DNA from: an uncultured Collinsella sp.
Lineage (GTDB): Bacteria > Actinomycetota > Coriobacteriia > Coriobacteriales > Coriobacteriaceae
DNA length: 64,000 nt
Assembly (NCBI GenBank): GCA_937982065.1
Contig: CALJMO010000021.1
Span: forward strand, 3,274-67,273
Reading direction: 5' to 3'
Positions 8,277-16,141 of this stretch are shown here, one piece after another; positions within the stretch are counted from its first letter, which is position 1, and each line of letters begins with the position of its first letter. Both the position numbers and the translations under genes were made by a program. The notes beneath the pieces were generated by a model that was not told where the DNA came from, made no database searches, and saw only the letters and a list, made by a program, of their open reading frames with translations.

Positions 8277-8915
8277 CTATTCAGCGCGCTTGATAGGATG
8301 ACGAACCACAGTCTTAAGTTTCTCCGGCGCACACTTGCGTGGATCGGAAAGATAGATTTCGTGATGTAAACGGGTGTCTGAGAAGTCGGGGACATAGCCC
8401 TGCTCGGTCGCATATTCATGCATGGCGTCTACGGTTGCCGGCTCGCTGTCGTAGGGTCCGGTATGCATGCATTGAACGCAGAGACCCTCGTCAACTTTAA
8501 GCAGCTCGACGGCAGAAAAGTCCAGTTTCTTTTTGGCCGTGGCTTCCGCGACCGCCCAGTCAAAGTCATCCTGAGTGACGAAATCGGGCAGGCGGATGCA
8601 CGAGATAAAGTTGAAATCGTCCTTGCGTACATAATCGATGTCGCCGCTCGGGGAGTCTTGCCACCAGAAGCCCTCGAGCGGCGGTACCACAAAGTCGAAA
8701 TAGCCCTCGATACTCCTTGAGCCTTTCTTTGACATCTTGACGGTATAGGCGATGCCGTAAAGCAGCGGCAGGGCATTTTGATACTCGCCACCTTCGGTAT
8801 TTGGGTCGCCCTTTCCGCGAACGGCAACGTAGCTCATAGGCGGGACAGTTATGATACTCGGCTTGCTTGCAGGTCTGTAGAGCTCCTTGCATTCCTTCTT
8901 AAAGTCGAACGCCAT
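8277..8915 (-). CDS. GyrI-like small-molecule-binding domain protein
   Basis: The 212-residue protein is a stand-alone GyrI-like (SHS2/BacR-type) domain: FKKECKELYRPASKPSIITVP, then MSYVAVRGKGDPNT, GLCVQCMHTGPYDSEPATV and HHEIYLSDPRKCAPEKLKTV. Proteins of this type bind hydrophobic small molecules, and some are reported hydrolases or gyrase inhibitors; the ligand here is unknown. No DNA-binding domain is attached. The ATG at 8915 follows AAAGG at good spacing. It lies alone, downstream of an intergenic repeat and upstream of the broken Abi_2 gene. Confidence 0.8.
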   Translation of the reverse strand: MAFDFKKECKELYRPASKPSIITVPPMSYVAVRGKGDPNTEGGEYQNALPLLYGIAYTVKMSKKGSRSIEGYFDFVVPPLEGFWWQDSPSGDIDYVRKDDFNFISCIRLPDFVTQDDFDWAVAEATAKKKLDFSAVELLKVDEGLCVQCMHTGPYDSEPATVDAMHEYATEQGYVPDFSDTRLHHEIYLSDPRKCAPEKLKTVVRHPIKRAE

Positions 8916-9087
8916 GTTGGCCGCCTTTCTGCGTATTGGCCTGCTTAGATAGCGGAATCATATCATAGAAACGAACAGTTGTTCGAATGATTTGGCTGAC
9001 AGATTGAGATGCGTGCGTTGTGTTTGGCGGTCGGCCTGACCCCATCGATGATTTCTCTGCCTCCCCGGCGCCTCATCTATAGCTGCC

Positions 9088-9130
9088 GTTTCCCCATATA
9101 GAACCTGCCAAAATAAACCCGTCCCTTTTT
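9088..9130 (-). repeat. Dispersed AAAGGGAC repeat, copy 1 (minus orientation)
   Basis: On the minus strand it reads AAAAAGGGACGGGTTTATTT, then TTGGCAGGTTCTATATGGGG and AAACG. It matches four other copies at 12661, 17821, 19029 and 61629. CTGCCAAAA-type and TTTTGGCAG-type ends make the centre of most copies able to fold. It lies between the GyrI-like gene and the LolD-like gene. Confidence 0.75.
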
Positions 9131-9186
9131 AGTCGGTGCGAAATGGGTAATACTAAAGAGTTATCCGACCAGATGGGAACCGATCG

Positions 9187-9888
9187 ATGGCTTATATCGA
9201 ATTCAAAGACGTCATCAAGGCATACGGCGAGGGCGACGCCCGCATTCACGCACTCGACGGCGCGAGCTTTACGGTCGAGCGCGGCGAGCTCGCCATCATT
9301 CTGGGTGCTTCGGGTGCCGGCAAGACCACGGCGCTCAACATTCTGGGCGGCATGGATACGGCGACCTCCGGCACCGTGACGGTGGACGGGCGCGACGTGA
9401 GCTCCGCCAACGAGGCTCAGCTCGTGGAATACCGCCGCGCCGATGTCGGCTTTGTCTTCCAGTTCTACAATCTGGTCCCCAACCTGACGGCGCTCGAAAA
9501 TGTTGAGCTTGCGGCGCAAATCTGCCCCGATTCGCTCGATGCCGAGCAAACGCTTTGCCAGGTTGGCTTGGGTGAGCGCCTCGCCAACTTCCCCGCGCAG
9601 CTTTCGGGCGGCGAGCAGCAGCGCGTGTCCATTGCCCGCGCGCTGGCAAAGAACCCCAAGCTGCTTTTGTGCGACGAGCCCACGGGCGCACTTGACTACA
9701 AAACCGGCAAGCAGATCTTGCAGCTGCTACAGGACACCTGTCGCAAGCAGGGCATCACGGTCATCATCATCACCCATAACTCCGCGCTGGCGCCCATGGC
9801 CGATCGCCTGATCCGCTTTAAGAGCGGCCGCGTGGAGAGCGAGACGGTCCAGCAAAATCCCGTGCCTATCGAGACGATCGAGTGGTAG
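9187..9888 (+). CDS. ABC transporter ATP-binding protein (LolD/MacB type)
   Basis: This 233-residue ATPase has Walker A GASGAGKTT (about 38-46), a Q-loop at VGFVFQFYNLVP, signature LSGGEQQRV and Walker B LLLCDEPTGALD, the usual layout of the LolD/FtsE/MacB class. It pairs with the FtsX-type permease that starts within the last codons of this gene, so the two are translationally coupled. The likely role is export or extraction of lipids, peptides or antibiotics at the membrane; the substrate cannot be told from sequence. The ribosome site before 9187 is weak. Confidence 0.92.
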   Translation: MAYIEFKDVIKAYGEGDARIHALDGASFTVERGELAIILGASGAGKTTALNILGGMDTATSGTVTVDGRDVSSANEAQLVEYRRADVGFVFQFYNLVPNLTALENVELAAQICPDSLDAEQTLCQVGLGERLANFPAQLSGGEQQRVSIARALAKNPKLLLCDEPTGALDYKTGKQILQLLQDTCRKQGITVIIITHNSALAPMADRLIRFKSGRVESETVQQNPVPIETIEW

Positions 9889-9893
9889 CGCCC

Positions 9894-12659
9894 ATGGACC
9901 AAGATCGCCAAAACAGCCAAAACCACGATACGGAGCACGCAGACCGCGACTGGGAGTTCGCGACCTACCGCACTGCTCAAAGCTCAAACGATATGGTCCC
10001 GACGGTTTTTCGCCGTGGCATCTACCGCACAATCCGGGGCAGTCTTAAGCGCTTCTTGTCAATCGTGGTCATCACCGCGCTTGGCGTGAGCGTGATGTGC
10101 GGCCTTAAGGCAGGCTGCGAGGATTTGTGCGATTCGGTCGACGCCTATTTTGACCAGCAGAATGTCTATGACATTAACGTGCAGTCGACCTATGGCCTTA
10201 CGCGCGACGATCTTGCGGCTATCCAAGAGGTCGACGGCGTCGAGACGGCCGAGGGCATTTACACCGAGACCGCCTACACCGCCGTGGGCACAACGCGCGA
10301 GCGCGTGGTTGTGCAAAGTCTTTCCAAGGAGAACATCGATCAGCCAGTGCTCGTGAACGGCGATTTGCCCGAGAGCGCCGATGAGGTCGCGGTAACTTCG
10401 AAGTTCTTGAAGGCTTCGGGCAAAAAGCTCGGCGATACCGTGAGTTTTGCCGCCAATGACGCAAGCTCGTCGAACCAAAGTGCCAAGGATCAGTTTGCCG
10501 CGGGCGATTACACCATTACGGCCGAGGTCCTCGACCCCACCGACGTGAGCTCCGACTCGACCGTCAACGCCTTTCGCGCTGCTTCGGCGGCGGACTATAA
10601 GTTCTATGTGAGCGAGGACGCCGCGACATCTTCTTCCTACTCTGCGGTCCACGTGATCGTCGAGGGAGCCAAGAGTCTTAACTCCTATTCAGATGCCTAC
10701 ACGACAAAGATCAACGAGGTTAAAGGCAATATCGAGAAGATCCGCGAGGAGCGTGAGAAGGCGCGCGCTCAGGAGCTGACGGTCGACACGCCGGCGAGCC
10801 TTGACGCGGCCGAGCGCCAGGCGGAGATGCTCTTTGGGGTTGAGCAGAGAAACATCGATCGCATGGCCGAAGGCAGCGAAGAGCGCGCCCAGGCGCAGGC
10901 CGATTTGGACCAGCGTCGCGCCGCTGCCGACCAGCAGTTCGCCGATGCCCGCGCCGAGCTCTCTGACTTGGGCGAATGCACCTGGTACATCCAGGATCGC
11001 GGCAACATCGCAAGCTACTCGAGCGTGGAAAGCGATAGCTCGTCAATTGAGGCCATCGCCACGGTGTTCCCGTTTATCTTCTTTATCGTCGCCGTGCTCA
11101 TCAGCCTTACCACCGCTACGCGCATGGTCGAGGAGGAGCGCACTCTTATTGGCCTGTACAAGGCGCTCGGCTATTCACGTGGGCGTATTCTGTCCAAATA
11201 CGTGGACTACTCGCTGTGGGCGTGTCTGATCGGCGGCGTGCTCGGCAACATCATCGGATTTGTGGGCCTGCCGCTGTTCCTGTTTACGGTGTTCGACGAC
11301 ATGTACTCGCTGCCCCAGATGCTGCTTTCGTACGACATCGTGTCGTCGCTCGTGTCGGTGGCGCTGTTTGCCGTGGGCGTGGTGGGCGCTACGATTATCG
11401 CCTGCCGCCACGAGATGTCCGAGACCCCAGCCTCGCTTATGCGTCCCAAGGCCCCGCGTGCCGGCTCGCGCATCTTGCTTGAGCGCATCGGCTTTATCTG
11501 GCGCCGCATGGGCTTCTTAAACAAGGTGGCGGCGCGTAACCTGTTCCGCTACAAAAAGCGCGCCTTTATGACCATCTTCGGTATCGCCGGTTGCACGGCG
11601 CTCGTGATCTGCGGGATGGGCATTCGTGATACGTCGGTGGCGCTTTCGCCCAAGCAGTACGGGCATATCACGCGCTATGACCTGCTGGCGGTTGCCAATC
11701 CCGACGATTTTTCGCAGACGTGCGCGGCGCTCGACGAGCGAAGCGCGGCCAATGATTCCAACGTGACGGTGACCTCGACCCTGCCGATTATGACCGACAA
11801 CGTCACCTTTACGTTTGGCGGCAAGAGCGAGACCGTGCAGCTCATCGTGATTCCCGATGACCGCGCGGGTGACTTGGGCGATTACGTGCGCCTGGAGGAT
11901 GAGTCCAAAGAACCTCTGTCTTTGCGTGACGGAGACGTGTATCTGAGCAAAAGTTCACAGCTGGTGTTGGGGATTCAGCCGGGCGATACGGCTCACGTCC
12001 AGGATTCGTCGCTCAACGTCGCCAAGGTCAAGGTTAGCGACATTTCGCTCAACTATCTGGGCAACACGCTTTACATGACGCAGAGTACCTATGAGCAAGT
12101 TTTTGGTCGCAGTGCTCGACTCAACGGCGTCTTTGTGCTGCTTAAGGGTTCGTCGGCCGACCAGATTGCGTTTAGCAAGAAGCTTAAGAGCGACGGTTGG
12201 CTCACCATCTCGAGCACGGCCGAACATTGGCAGAACTACGAGGCGAACTTTGCGATTATCAATTCCGTGGTGGTGCTCGTGACCTTTATGGCGGCGTGCC
12301 TGTCGTTTGTGGTGGTGTTTACGCTGTCCAACACCAACATTTCGGAGCGCGAGCGCGAACTGGCAACCATTAAGGTGCTGGGCTTCCGTCGCGGCGAGGT
12401 GCACCACTACGTCAACAAGGAGACGTTGATCCTCACGGCGATTGGTGCCGCGCTGGGTGTTCCGCTGGGCGGTGCACTGGCCGAGAGTTTTACGTACATT
12501 TTGCAGATGCCGTCGCTGTACTTTGACGTCGAAGTCGAGCCGCTGAGCTACGTGCTTGCCGTGGTGCTTTCCTTCGGCTTTACGTTTATCGTTAACCTCG
12601 CTACCAATCATACCCTCAACAAGATCGACATGGTCGGCGCCCTCAAGAGCGCCGAGTAA
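9894..12659 (+). CDS. FtsX-type ABC transporter permease
   Basis: This permease is about 921 residues long with two FtsX domains. The first membrane helix (SIVVITALGVSVMCGLKAG) is at about 40-60. A large outside domain follows, with a charged coiled coil at about 280-350. The first FtsX core of three helices comes next (FPFIFFIVAVLISLTTATRMVEEER, IGGVLGNIIGFVGLPLFLF and a third). A second single helix plus outside domain leads to the final FtsX core (INSVVVLVTFMAACLSFVVVF to the C-terminus). It may start at GTG 9882 or ATG 9894; both are compatible with coupling to the ATPase gene. Confidence 0.88.
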   Translation: MDQDRQNSQNHDTEHADRDWEFATYRTAQSSNDMVPTVFRRGIYRTIRGSLKRFLSIVVITALGVSVMCGLKAGCEDLCDSVDAYFDQQNVYDINVQSTYGLTRDDLAAIQEVDGVETAEGIYTETAYTAVGTTRERVVVQSLSKENIDQPVLVNGDLPESADEVAVTSKFLKASGKKLGDTVSFAANDASSSNQSAKDQFAAGDYTITAEVLDPTDVSSDSTVNAFRAASAADYKFYVSEDAATSSSYSAVHVIVEGAKSLNSYSDAYTTKINEVKGNIEKIREEREKARAQELTVDTPASLDAAERQAEMLFGVEQRNIDRMAEGSEERAQAQADLDQRRAAADQQFADARAELSDLGECTWYIQDRGNIASYSSVESDSSSIEAIATVFPFIFFIVAVLISLTTATRMVEEERTLIGLYKALGYSRGRILSKYVDYSLWACLIGGVLGNIIGFVGLPLFLFTVFDDMYSLPQMLLSYDIVSSLVSVALFAVGVVGATIIACRHEMSETPASLMRPKAPRAGSRILLERIGFIWRRMGFLNKVAARNLFRYKKRAFMTIFGIAGCTALVICGMGIRDTSVALSPKQYGHITRYDLLAVANPDDFSQTCAALDERSAANDSNVTVTSTLPIMTDNVTFTFGGKSETVQLIVIPDDRAGDLGDYVRLEDESKEPLSLRDGDVYLSKSSQLVLGIQPGDTAHVQDSSLNVAKVKVSDISLNYLGNTLYMTQSTYEQVFGRSARLNGVFVLLKGSSADQIAFSKKLKSDGWLTISSTAEHWQNYEANFAIINSVVVLVTFMAACLSFVVVFTLSNTNISERERELATIKVLGFRRGEVHHYVNKETLILTAIGAALGVPLGGALAESFTYILQMPSLYFDVEVEPLSYVLAVVLSFGFTFIVNLATNHTLNKIDMVGALKSAE

Positions 12660-12660
12660 C

Positions 12661-12707
12661 CTGCCAAAAAGGGACAGGTTTATTTTGGCAGGTTTTATCG
12701 GGGCAAA
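12661..12707 (+). repeat. Dispersed AAAGGGAC repeat, copy 2
   Basis: The copy begins CTGCCAAAAAGGGACAGG immediately after the permease stop and runs through TTTATTTTGGCAGGTTTTAT to GGGGCAAACG. Its right end forms the left arm of the terminator-like hairpin that follows. Confidence 0.8.
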
Positions 12708-12744
12708 CGCCGGACAACCATTAGGTGGTCCGGCGTTTGCCCCG
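12699..12744 (+). terminator. Strong hairpin after the ABC operon
   Basis: CGGGGCAAACGCCGGAC at 12699-12715 pairs perfectly with GTCCGGCGTTTGCCCCG at 12728-12744, and ACC/GGT extends the stem inwards. TTTTGCTGG follows. It separates the plus-strand ABC genes from the convergent small gene at 12776 and could work in both directions. Confidence 0.65.
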
Positions 12745-12775
12745 TTTTGCTGGGGATGTTTGTCGTTCGGTGCTC

Positions 12776-13096
12776 TTACTGGCCAATCCAGTGTTGCGCA
12801 TAGCTCTTAATGTCCTCGGTAAAACCGTCAAGGTCGTCGAGGGCGATCACGCTGTCGATAAGCAAATTGGCTATCTCGCGGTGCATTGTGCTGCGGCGAA
12901 TGTCGTTTGCAATTACGCCTGAGGACAGCTTGTCTCTATTGAGGCGCTCTTCTAGTGCCCAAAATCTACTGGACGCTTCACTGTCGCCGTTCAGCATCTC
13001 AACGTACTGGCCGATGAGCTTTTCCATATAACGTTCTTGCCATTGAGGAAGCATTTTCTTAAACAGCTTCCAGTCGCTTTCGGCTACGTCCCGCAT
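12776..13096 (-). CDS. Small conserved protein of unknown function
   Basis: The 106-residue product starts MRDVAESDWKLFKKMLPQWQ and is rich in charged and aromatic residues, with no membrane helix or signal. It seems to be a soluble helical protein. I recall similar short proteins annotated only as hypothetical or, misleadingly, as a multidrug transporter. The frame is open to 13138, but the ATG at 13096 has GGAGG just upstream while 13138 has none, so 13096 is preferred. It converges with the ABC operon. Confidence 0.65.
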   Translation of the reverse strand: MRDVAESDWKLFKKMLPQWQERYMEKLIGQYVEMLNGDSEASSRFWALEERLNRDKLSSGVIANDIRRSTMHREIANLLIDSVIALDDLDGFTEDIKSYAQHWIGQ

Positions 13097-13213
13097 ATGT
13101 CCTCCGCTCGTCAAACGGGCTTTCCATTTGCCTTTCATTCTATTTGGTTTTCGCTCGCAAGCGTGGATGAGAGGCTCTCTTTAGCCTTCGAGATTGGGCT
13201 TGAATGGGCCGTA

Positions 13214-13377
13214 TGCCACAAAACGGGCCTATCTACTACGTTTAATTGGATGTCCTCAACCATGCCGGGGAAACGAAAAATAAAACCGCAGGTAGAAGAC
13301 CTGTCGATTTTCGAAAAAGGCGGTCATGGTTGGCCCCTTCGGGCTAAACGTAGTAGATGGCCCCATTTCGTGGCGGA
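13214..13377. repeat. Large nested inverted repeat, possibly a structured RNA
   Basis: GGGCC(T)ATCTACTACGTTTA at 13225-13244 pairs with TAAACGTAGTAGATGGCCC at 13345-13363, and GCCACAAAACGGGCC-type complementarity extends the stem outwards to about 13214/13377. Inside, CAACCATG-type arms (about 13257 and 13324), CGAAAAAT/ATTTTCG arms and a central CAGGT-AGAAG-ACCTG hairpin are stacked in order. The gap from 13097 to 13675 has no gene and holds this element plus two more inverted repeats. Confidence 0.65.
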
Positions 13378-13427
13378 CCATCAAACGAACACCGATGCTT
13401 GTGCTGTAGCCGCTCCGATCATACGTA

Positions 13428-13494
13428 AGTTGCGGTGGAATAGTTCCTAGATTCAGCCATTTGCGGGCTAAGCAGGAACTATTTCACCGCAACT
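13428..13494. repeat. AGTTGCGGTG palindrome, copy 1
   Basis: The 21-bp arms lie at 13428-13448 and 13474-13494 (AGTTGCGGTGGAATAGTTCC at the left), with a single mismatch. The loop carries AGCC/GGCT. The same arm sequence recurs at 20079-20145. Confidence 0.8.
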
Positions 13495-13555
13495 GAATTT
13501 CAGGCCAGGCACCCGCAGCAAGAAGACGAATAACCTCGGCGAGTATGTAAACGCA

Positions 13556-13652
13556 GGGCCCTCCGACCCCGCCCGACGATTTCGATTGGCGACCTTTGAC
13601 GGAGTCAAGGGAGGAGCCAAATCGAAATACGTCGGGCGTGGTCGGAGGGCCC
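13556..13652. repeat. Long inverted repeat upstream of the pfk 3' end
   Basis: GGGCCCTCCGACCCCGCCCG at 13556 begins a 32-base arm that pairs with 13620-13652, with one mismatch and one bulge. The centre contains CCTTTGAC-GGA-GTCAAGG. It lies 24 bases after the minus-strand phosphofructokinase stop, in the position of a terminator, but has no T tract. Confidence 0.7.
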
Positions 13653-13675
13653 GATGGGATGAATTTCGGCTGAGG

Positions 13676-14755
13676 CTATTCGTCGCCGAAGCTGATGCCC
13701 AACGCCTTGGCCTCGCGCACCAGATCGCTCTGGGGGTCGACAAACTTGAGCTTGCCGGCGACATCCTCGAGCGGCATGTGGCACATCTTGCCGTCGCGCA
13801 GGGCAATCATGTAGCCAAACTCGCCGCGTAAGCAGCCCAGTGCCGCCTCGACGCCGCACTGGGTCGCAAAGATGCGGTCCTGGGCGTCGGGCTGACCGCC
13901 GCGCTGCGTGTGGCCGGGGATGGCGACGCGGGTCTCGCGACCGGTCTTGGCCTCGATCTCCTTGGCGATGTCGTAGACGATCGACGGGCTCGTGCGCTCG
14001 GCGAGCTTCTTCTTGTACTCCTTCTTGGACAGCGCCGCGTCCTCCTTGGAGATAGCACCCTCGGCGACGGCCACGATGGTAAAGCGGCTGCCGGTTTCCA
14101 TGCGATGCTCGATGGTCTTGATGACGTTATCCATGTCGTAGGGGATCTCGGGAATCAAGATGACATCCGCGCCGCCCGCGACGCCGGCGTACAGCGGAAT
14201 CCAGCCAACCTTGTGGCCCATGATCTCGATAACGAACACGCGGCCGTGGCTCGAAGCGGTGGTGTGGATGTCGTCGATGCACTTGGTGGCGACGTCGATG
14301 GCGCTCGTAAAGCCAAACGTCAGCTCGGTGCCCCAGGTGTCGTTATCGATGGTCTTGGGCAGGGCGATAACGTTGAGGCCCTCTTCGCGCAGGCGGTTGG
14401 CGGTCTTGGTGGAGCCGTTGCCGCCCAGCATAAACAGGCAGTCGAGCTGCAGCTTATGATAGGTGTGGACCATCGCCGGCACCTTCTCGACACCATCGGC
14501 CTCGGGGGTATCCAGACGCTTGAACGGCGTGCGGCTCGTGCCCAGGATGGTGCCGCCGCGGGTGAGGATACCGCTAAAATCGGCGGGCGTCATGACGCGG
14601 AACCTGCTGTAGATAAGGCCCTGGTAGCCGTCCTCAAAACCGTAGATCTCGATAGGTTCTTCGCTATTGGTCATAAGCGTTTTGACGATGCCGCGCATGG
14701 TGGCGTTGAGCGCCTGGCAGTCGCCGCCACTGGTAAGAAGACCGATCCTGAGCAT
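13676..14755 (-). CDS. pfkA: 6-phosphofructokinase
   Basis: It phosphorylates fructose 6-phosphate in glycolysis. The 359-residue protein carries the phosphate-binding LLTSGGDCQALNATMRG, the GTILGTSRTPFK segment, LGGNGSTKTAN, the catalytic KTIDNDTWGTELTFGF and GHKVGWIPLYAGVAGG. The usual GGDG motif is GGNG here, so the Mg-binding aspartate is Asn while the following Gly, which favours ATP over PPi, is kept. K before TIDND is the PPi-like variant. This mix occurs in a known subgroup of PFKs in anaerobes, so the phosphoryl donor should be called ATP only provisionally. ATG 14755 follows GGAAGGA. Confidence 0.92.
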   Translation of the reverse strand: MLRIGLLTSGGDCQALNATMRGIVKTLMTNSEEPIEIYGFEDGYQGLIYSRFRVMTPADFSGILTRGGTILGTSRTPFKRLDTPEADGVEKVPAMVHTYHKLQLDCLFMLGGNGSTKTANRLREEGLNVIALPKTIDNDTWGTELTFGFTSAIDVATKCIDDIHTTASSHGRVFVIEIMGHKVGWIPLYAGVAGGADVILIPEIPYDMDNVIKTIEHRMETGSRFTIVAVAEGAISKEDAALSKKEYKKKLAERTSPSIVYDIAKEIEAKTGRETRVAIPGHTQRGGQPDAQDRIFATQCGVEAALGCLRGEFGYMIALRDGKMCHMPLEDVAGKLKFVDPQSDLVREAKALGISFGDE

Positions 14756-14792
14756 GATGAATCCTTCCGGGCAAGTTATAACATGCGCATAA

Positions 14793-14828
14793 GTTTACCC
14801 CCGCACACTGTTGATACGGGGGTAAAAC
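14793..14828 (-). terminator. Hairpin between the C-N hydrolase gene and pfk
   Basis: GTTTACCCCCG (14793-14803) pairs with CGGGGGTAAAAC (14817-14828) around a 13-base loop. On the minus strand it lies 67 bases after the hydrolase stop and 38 bases before the pfk start, so it can end the hydrolase transcript or sit in the pfk leader. Confidence 0.5.
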
Positions 14829-14894
14829 GTGTTAGCTCAAGCGTATGGAAATGTAAGCAACGTCAGGGAACGTAAGGTCGACGGGCCTGGCTCC

Positions 14895-15980
14895 TTACAG
14901 TGCGAAGGCATCGACGTTGCCCCAGTGGCGGCGCAGCGTGATGGCGGCAGCGGGCTCGGTATTGTCAAAGACGACCGACCACTGCGTGTTGCTGGTGATG
15001 TCTTCCGGATTGGGCTTTTGCGCCGCAGCGCGTAGGGCCTTCCAAGCGACTGCCTCGTCTTGGGCGCCGACATGGGCGTCAAGGACATCGGCGATTGCGA
15101 CGGCGCGCTCTTTACCATGGCCCAGCTCGCCATTCTTTTGGTTGGGCAGCACTTCGTCGCCATAGCAGGCGTAGAAGTTCGTGACCTGGCGAACAGGGGT
15201 CGCTTTGAAAGCACGGTCCGGATCGCGCGGATCCCACTCTACTACGCGCGCGTCACCGGCGGCGTCGTTGATAAAGAAGTGGTAATCGCGTCCTGCCATG
15301 GCGTGCATGTCGTAGGCGGAAAGCAGGTCGACAGCTTCTTGCGTGGTGGCGGCACGGTCGAGCACCAGACGGATGGCGAGTGAGGTATTGATGACGGGGC
15401 GTTGCGCGTCCTGGTCACAGGGCTTGGAATCCAGAGTGAGTACGGCAATGGACACGCCGCATTCGTTAACACCGTCGAGCTGGGCAAACGGGCCCATGAG
15501 TGCGGCGGCACGTCCGGCGACGGAGTCAAGCGGAGTGTTATCGCCCAGGTTGTTAAGGGCGGCAAACCCGATGGAGGCATAGCCGTCGCGTGGGTGATTG
15601 CGCACCAGCAGTGCCGAGGTGTCGTCCTTAAAGTCGTAATTGCGACCGGTGCGCACGCGGCCTTCGGCATCTACGGCGACAAAAGCGCTGCAGGCAAACT
15701 GGGGCGCCTGGACATGTACCGGCACACCGGGCAGCACCTGCGCCACCACGGCATCGATGTAGGCCTGGTCGTCGCGCACGCCAGCGGCGATGATGCGATC
15801 AAGATCGTAGTCGTAGGCGATGTCGATTGCGTACAGGTCATAGCTATCCGCGTAGCCGGTCAAGCGTTTGAGCGACGCGGCGGACTTGATTTGCTTGCGG
15901 TAAACGATACCGGTGGCAGCGGCAAGGCCGACGGCGACTCCCGCGACACCGCAGGTGATGGCAATGTTACGTGGCTTCAT
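14895..15980 (-). CDS. Linear amide C-N hydrolase (choloylglycine/acyltransferase-like), membrane-anchored
   Basis: The 361-residue protein has an uncleaved-looking N-terminal membrane helix (about 6-27), then an Ntn-hydrolase domain whose probable nucleophile is C97 in QFACSAFVAVDAEGR, followed by RTGRNYDF. The region YHFFINDAAGDARVVEWD is typical of C45/choloylglycine-like hydrolases. Relatives include bile salt hydrolases and penicillin acylases. The nucleophile is internal, so maturation by cleavage before C97 would be needed if it follows the family rule. The substrate is unknown; the long anchored N-terminus argues against a classical bile salt hydrolase. Confidence 0.75.
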   Translation of the reverse strand: MKPRNIAITCGVAGVAVGLAAATGIVYRKQIKSAASLKRLTGYADSYDLYAIDIAYDYDLDRIIAAGVRDDQAYIDAVVAQVLPGVPVHVQAPQFACSAFVAVDAEGRVRTGRNYDFKDDTSALLVRNHPRDGYASIGFAALNNLGDNTPLDSVAGRAAALMGPFAQLDGVNECGVSIAVLTLDSKPCDQDAQRPVINTSLAIRLVLDRAATTQEAVDLLSAYDMHAMAGRDYHFFINDAAGDARVVEWDPRDPDRAFKATPVRQVTNFYACYGDEVLPNQKNGELGHGKERAVAIADVLDAHVGAQDEAVAWKALRAAAQKPNPEDITSNTQWSVVFDNTEPAAAITLRRHWGNVDAFAL

Positions 15981-16141
15981 GACGGCTCCTCTCGTCCTGT
16001 TAGCGTAATTGTCGCAAAAGGAGCGCGGGCATGATGGCTCAACTTGGTGAGCGGCGCGGGATTAAACATGGAATGAAGAGTGCGGTGCTGGCGTGGCGGG
16101 GTATGCTGGAGGGGACCATCAACCCAGCGAAAGGGGAGAGC

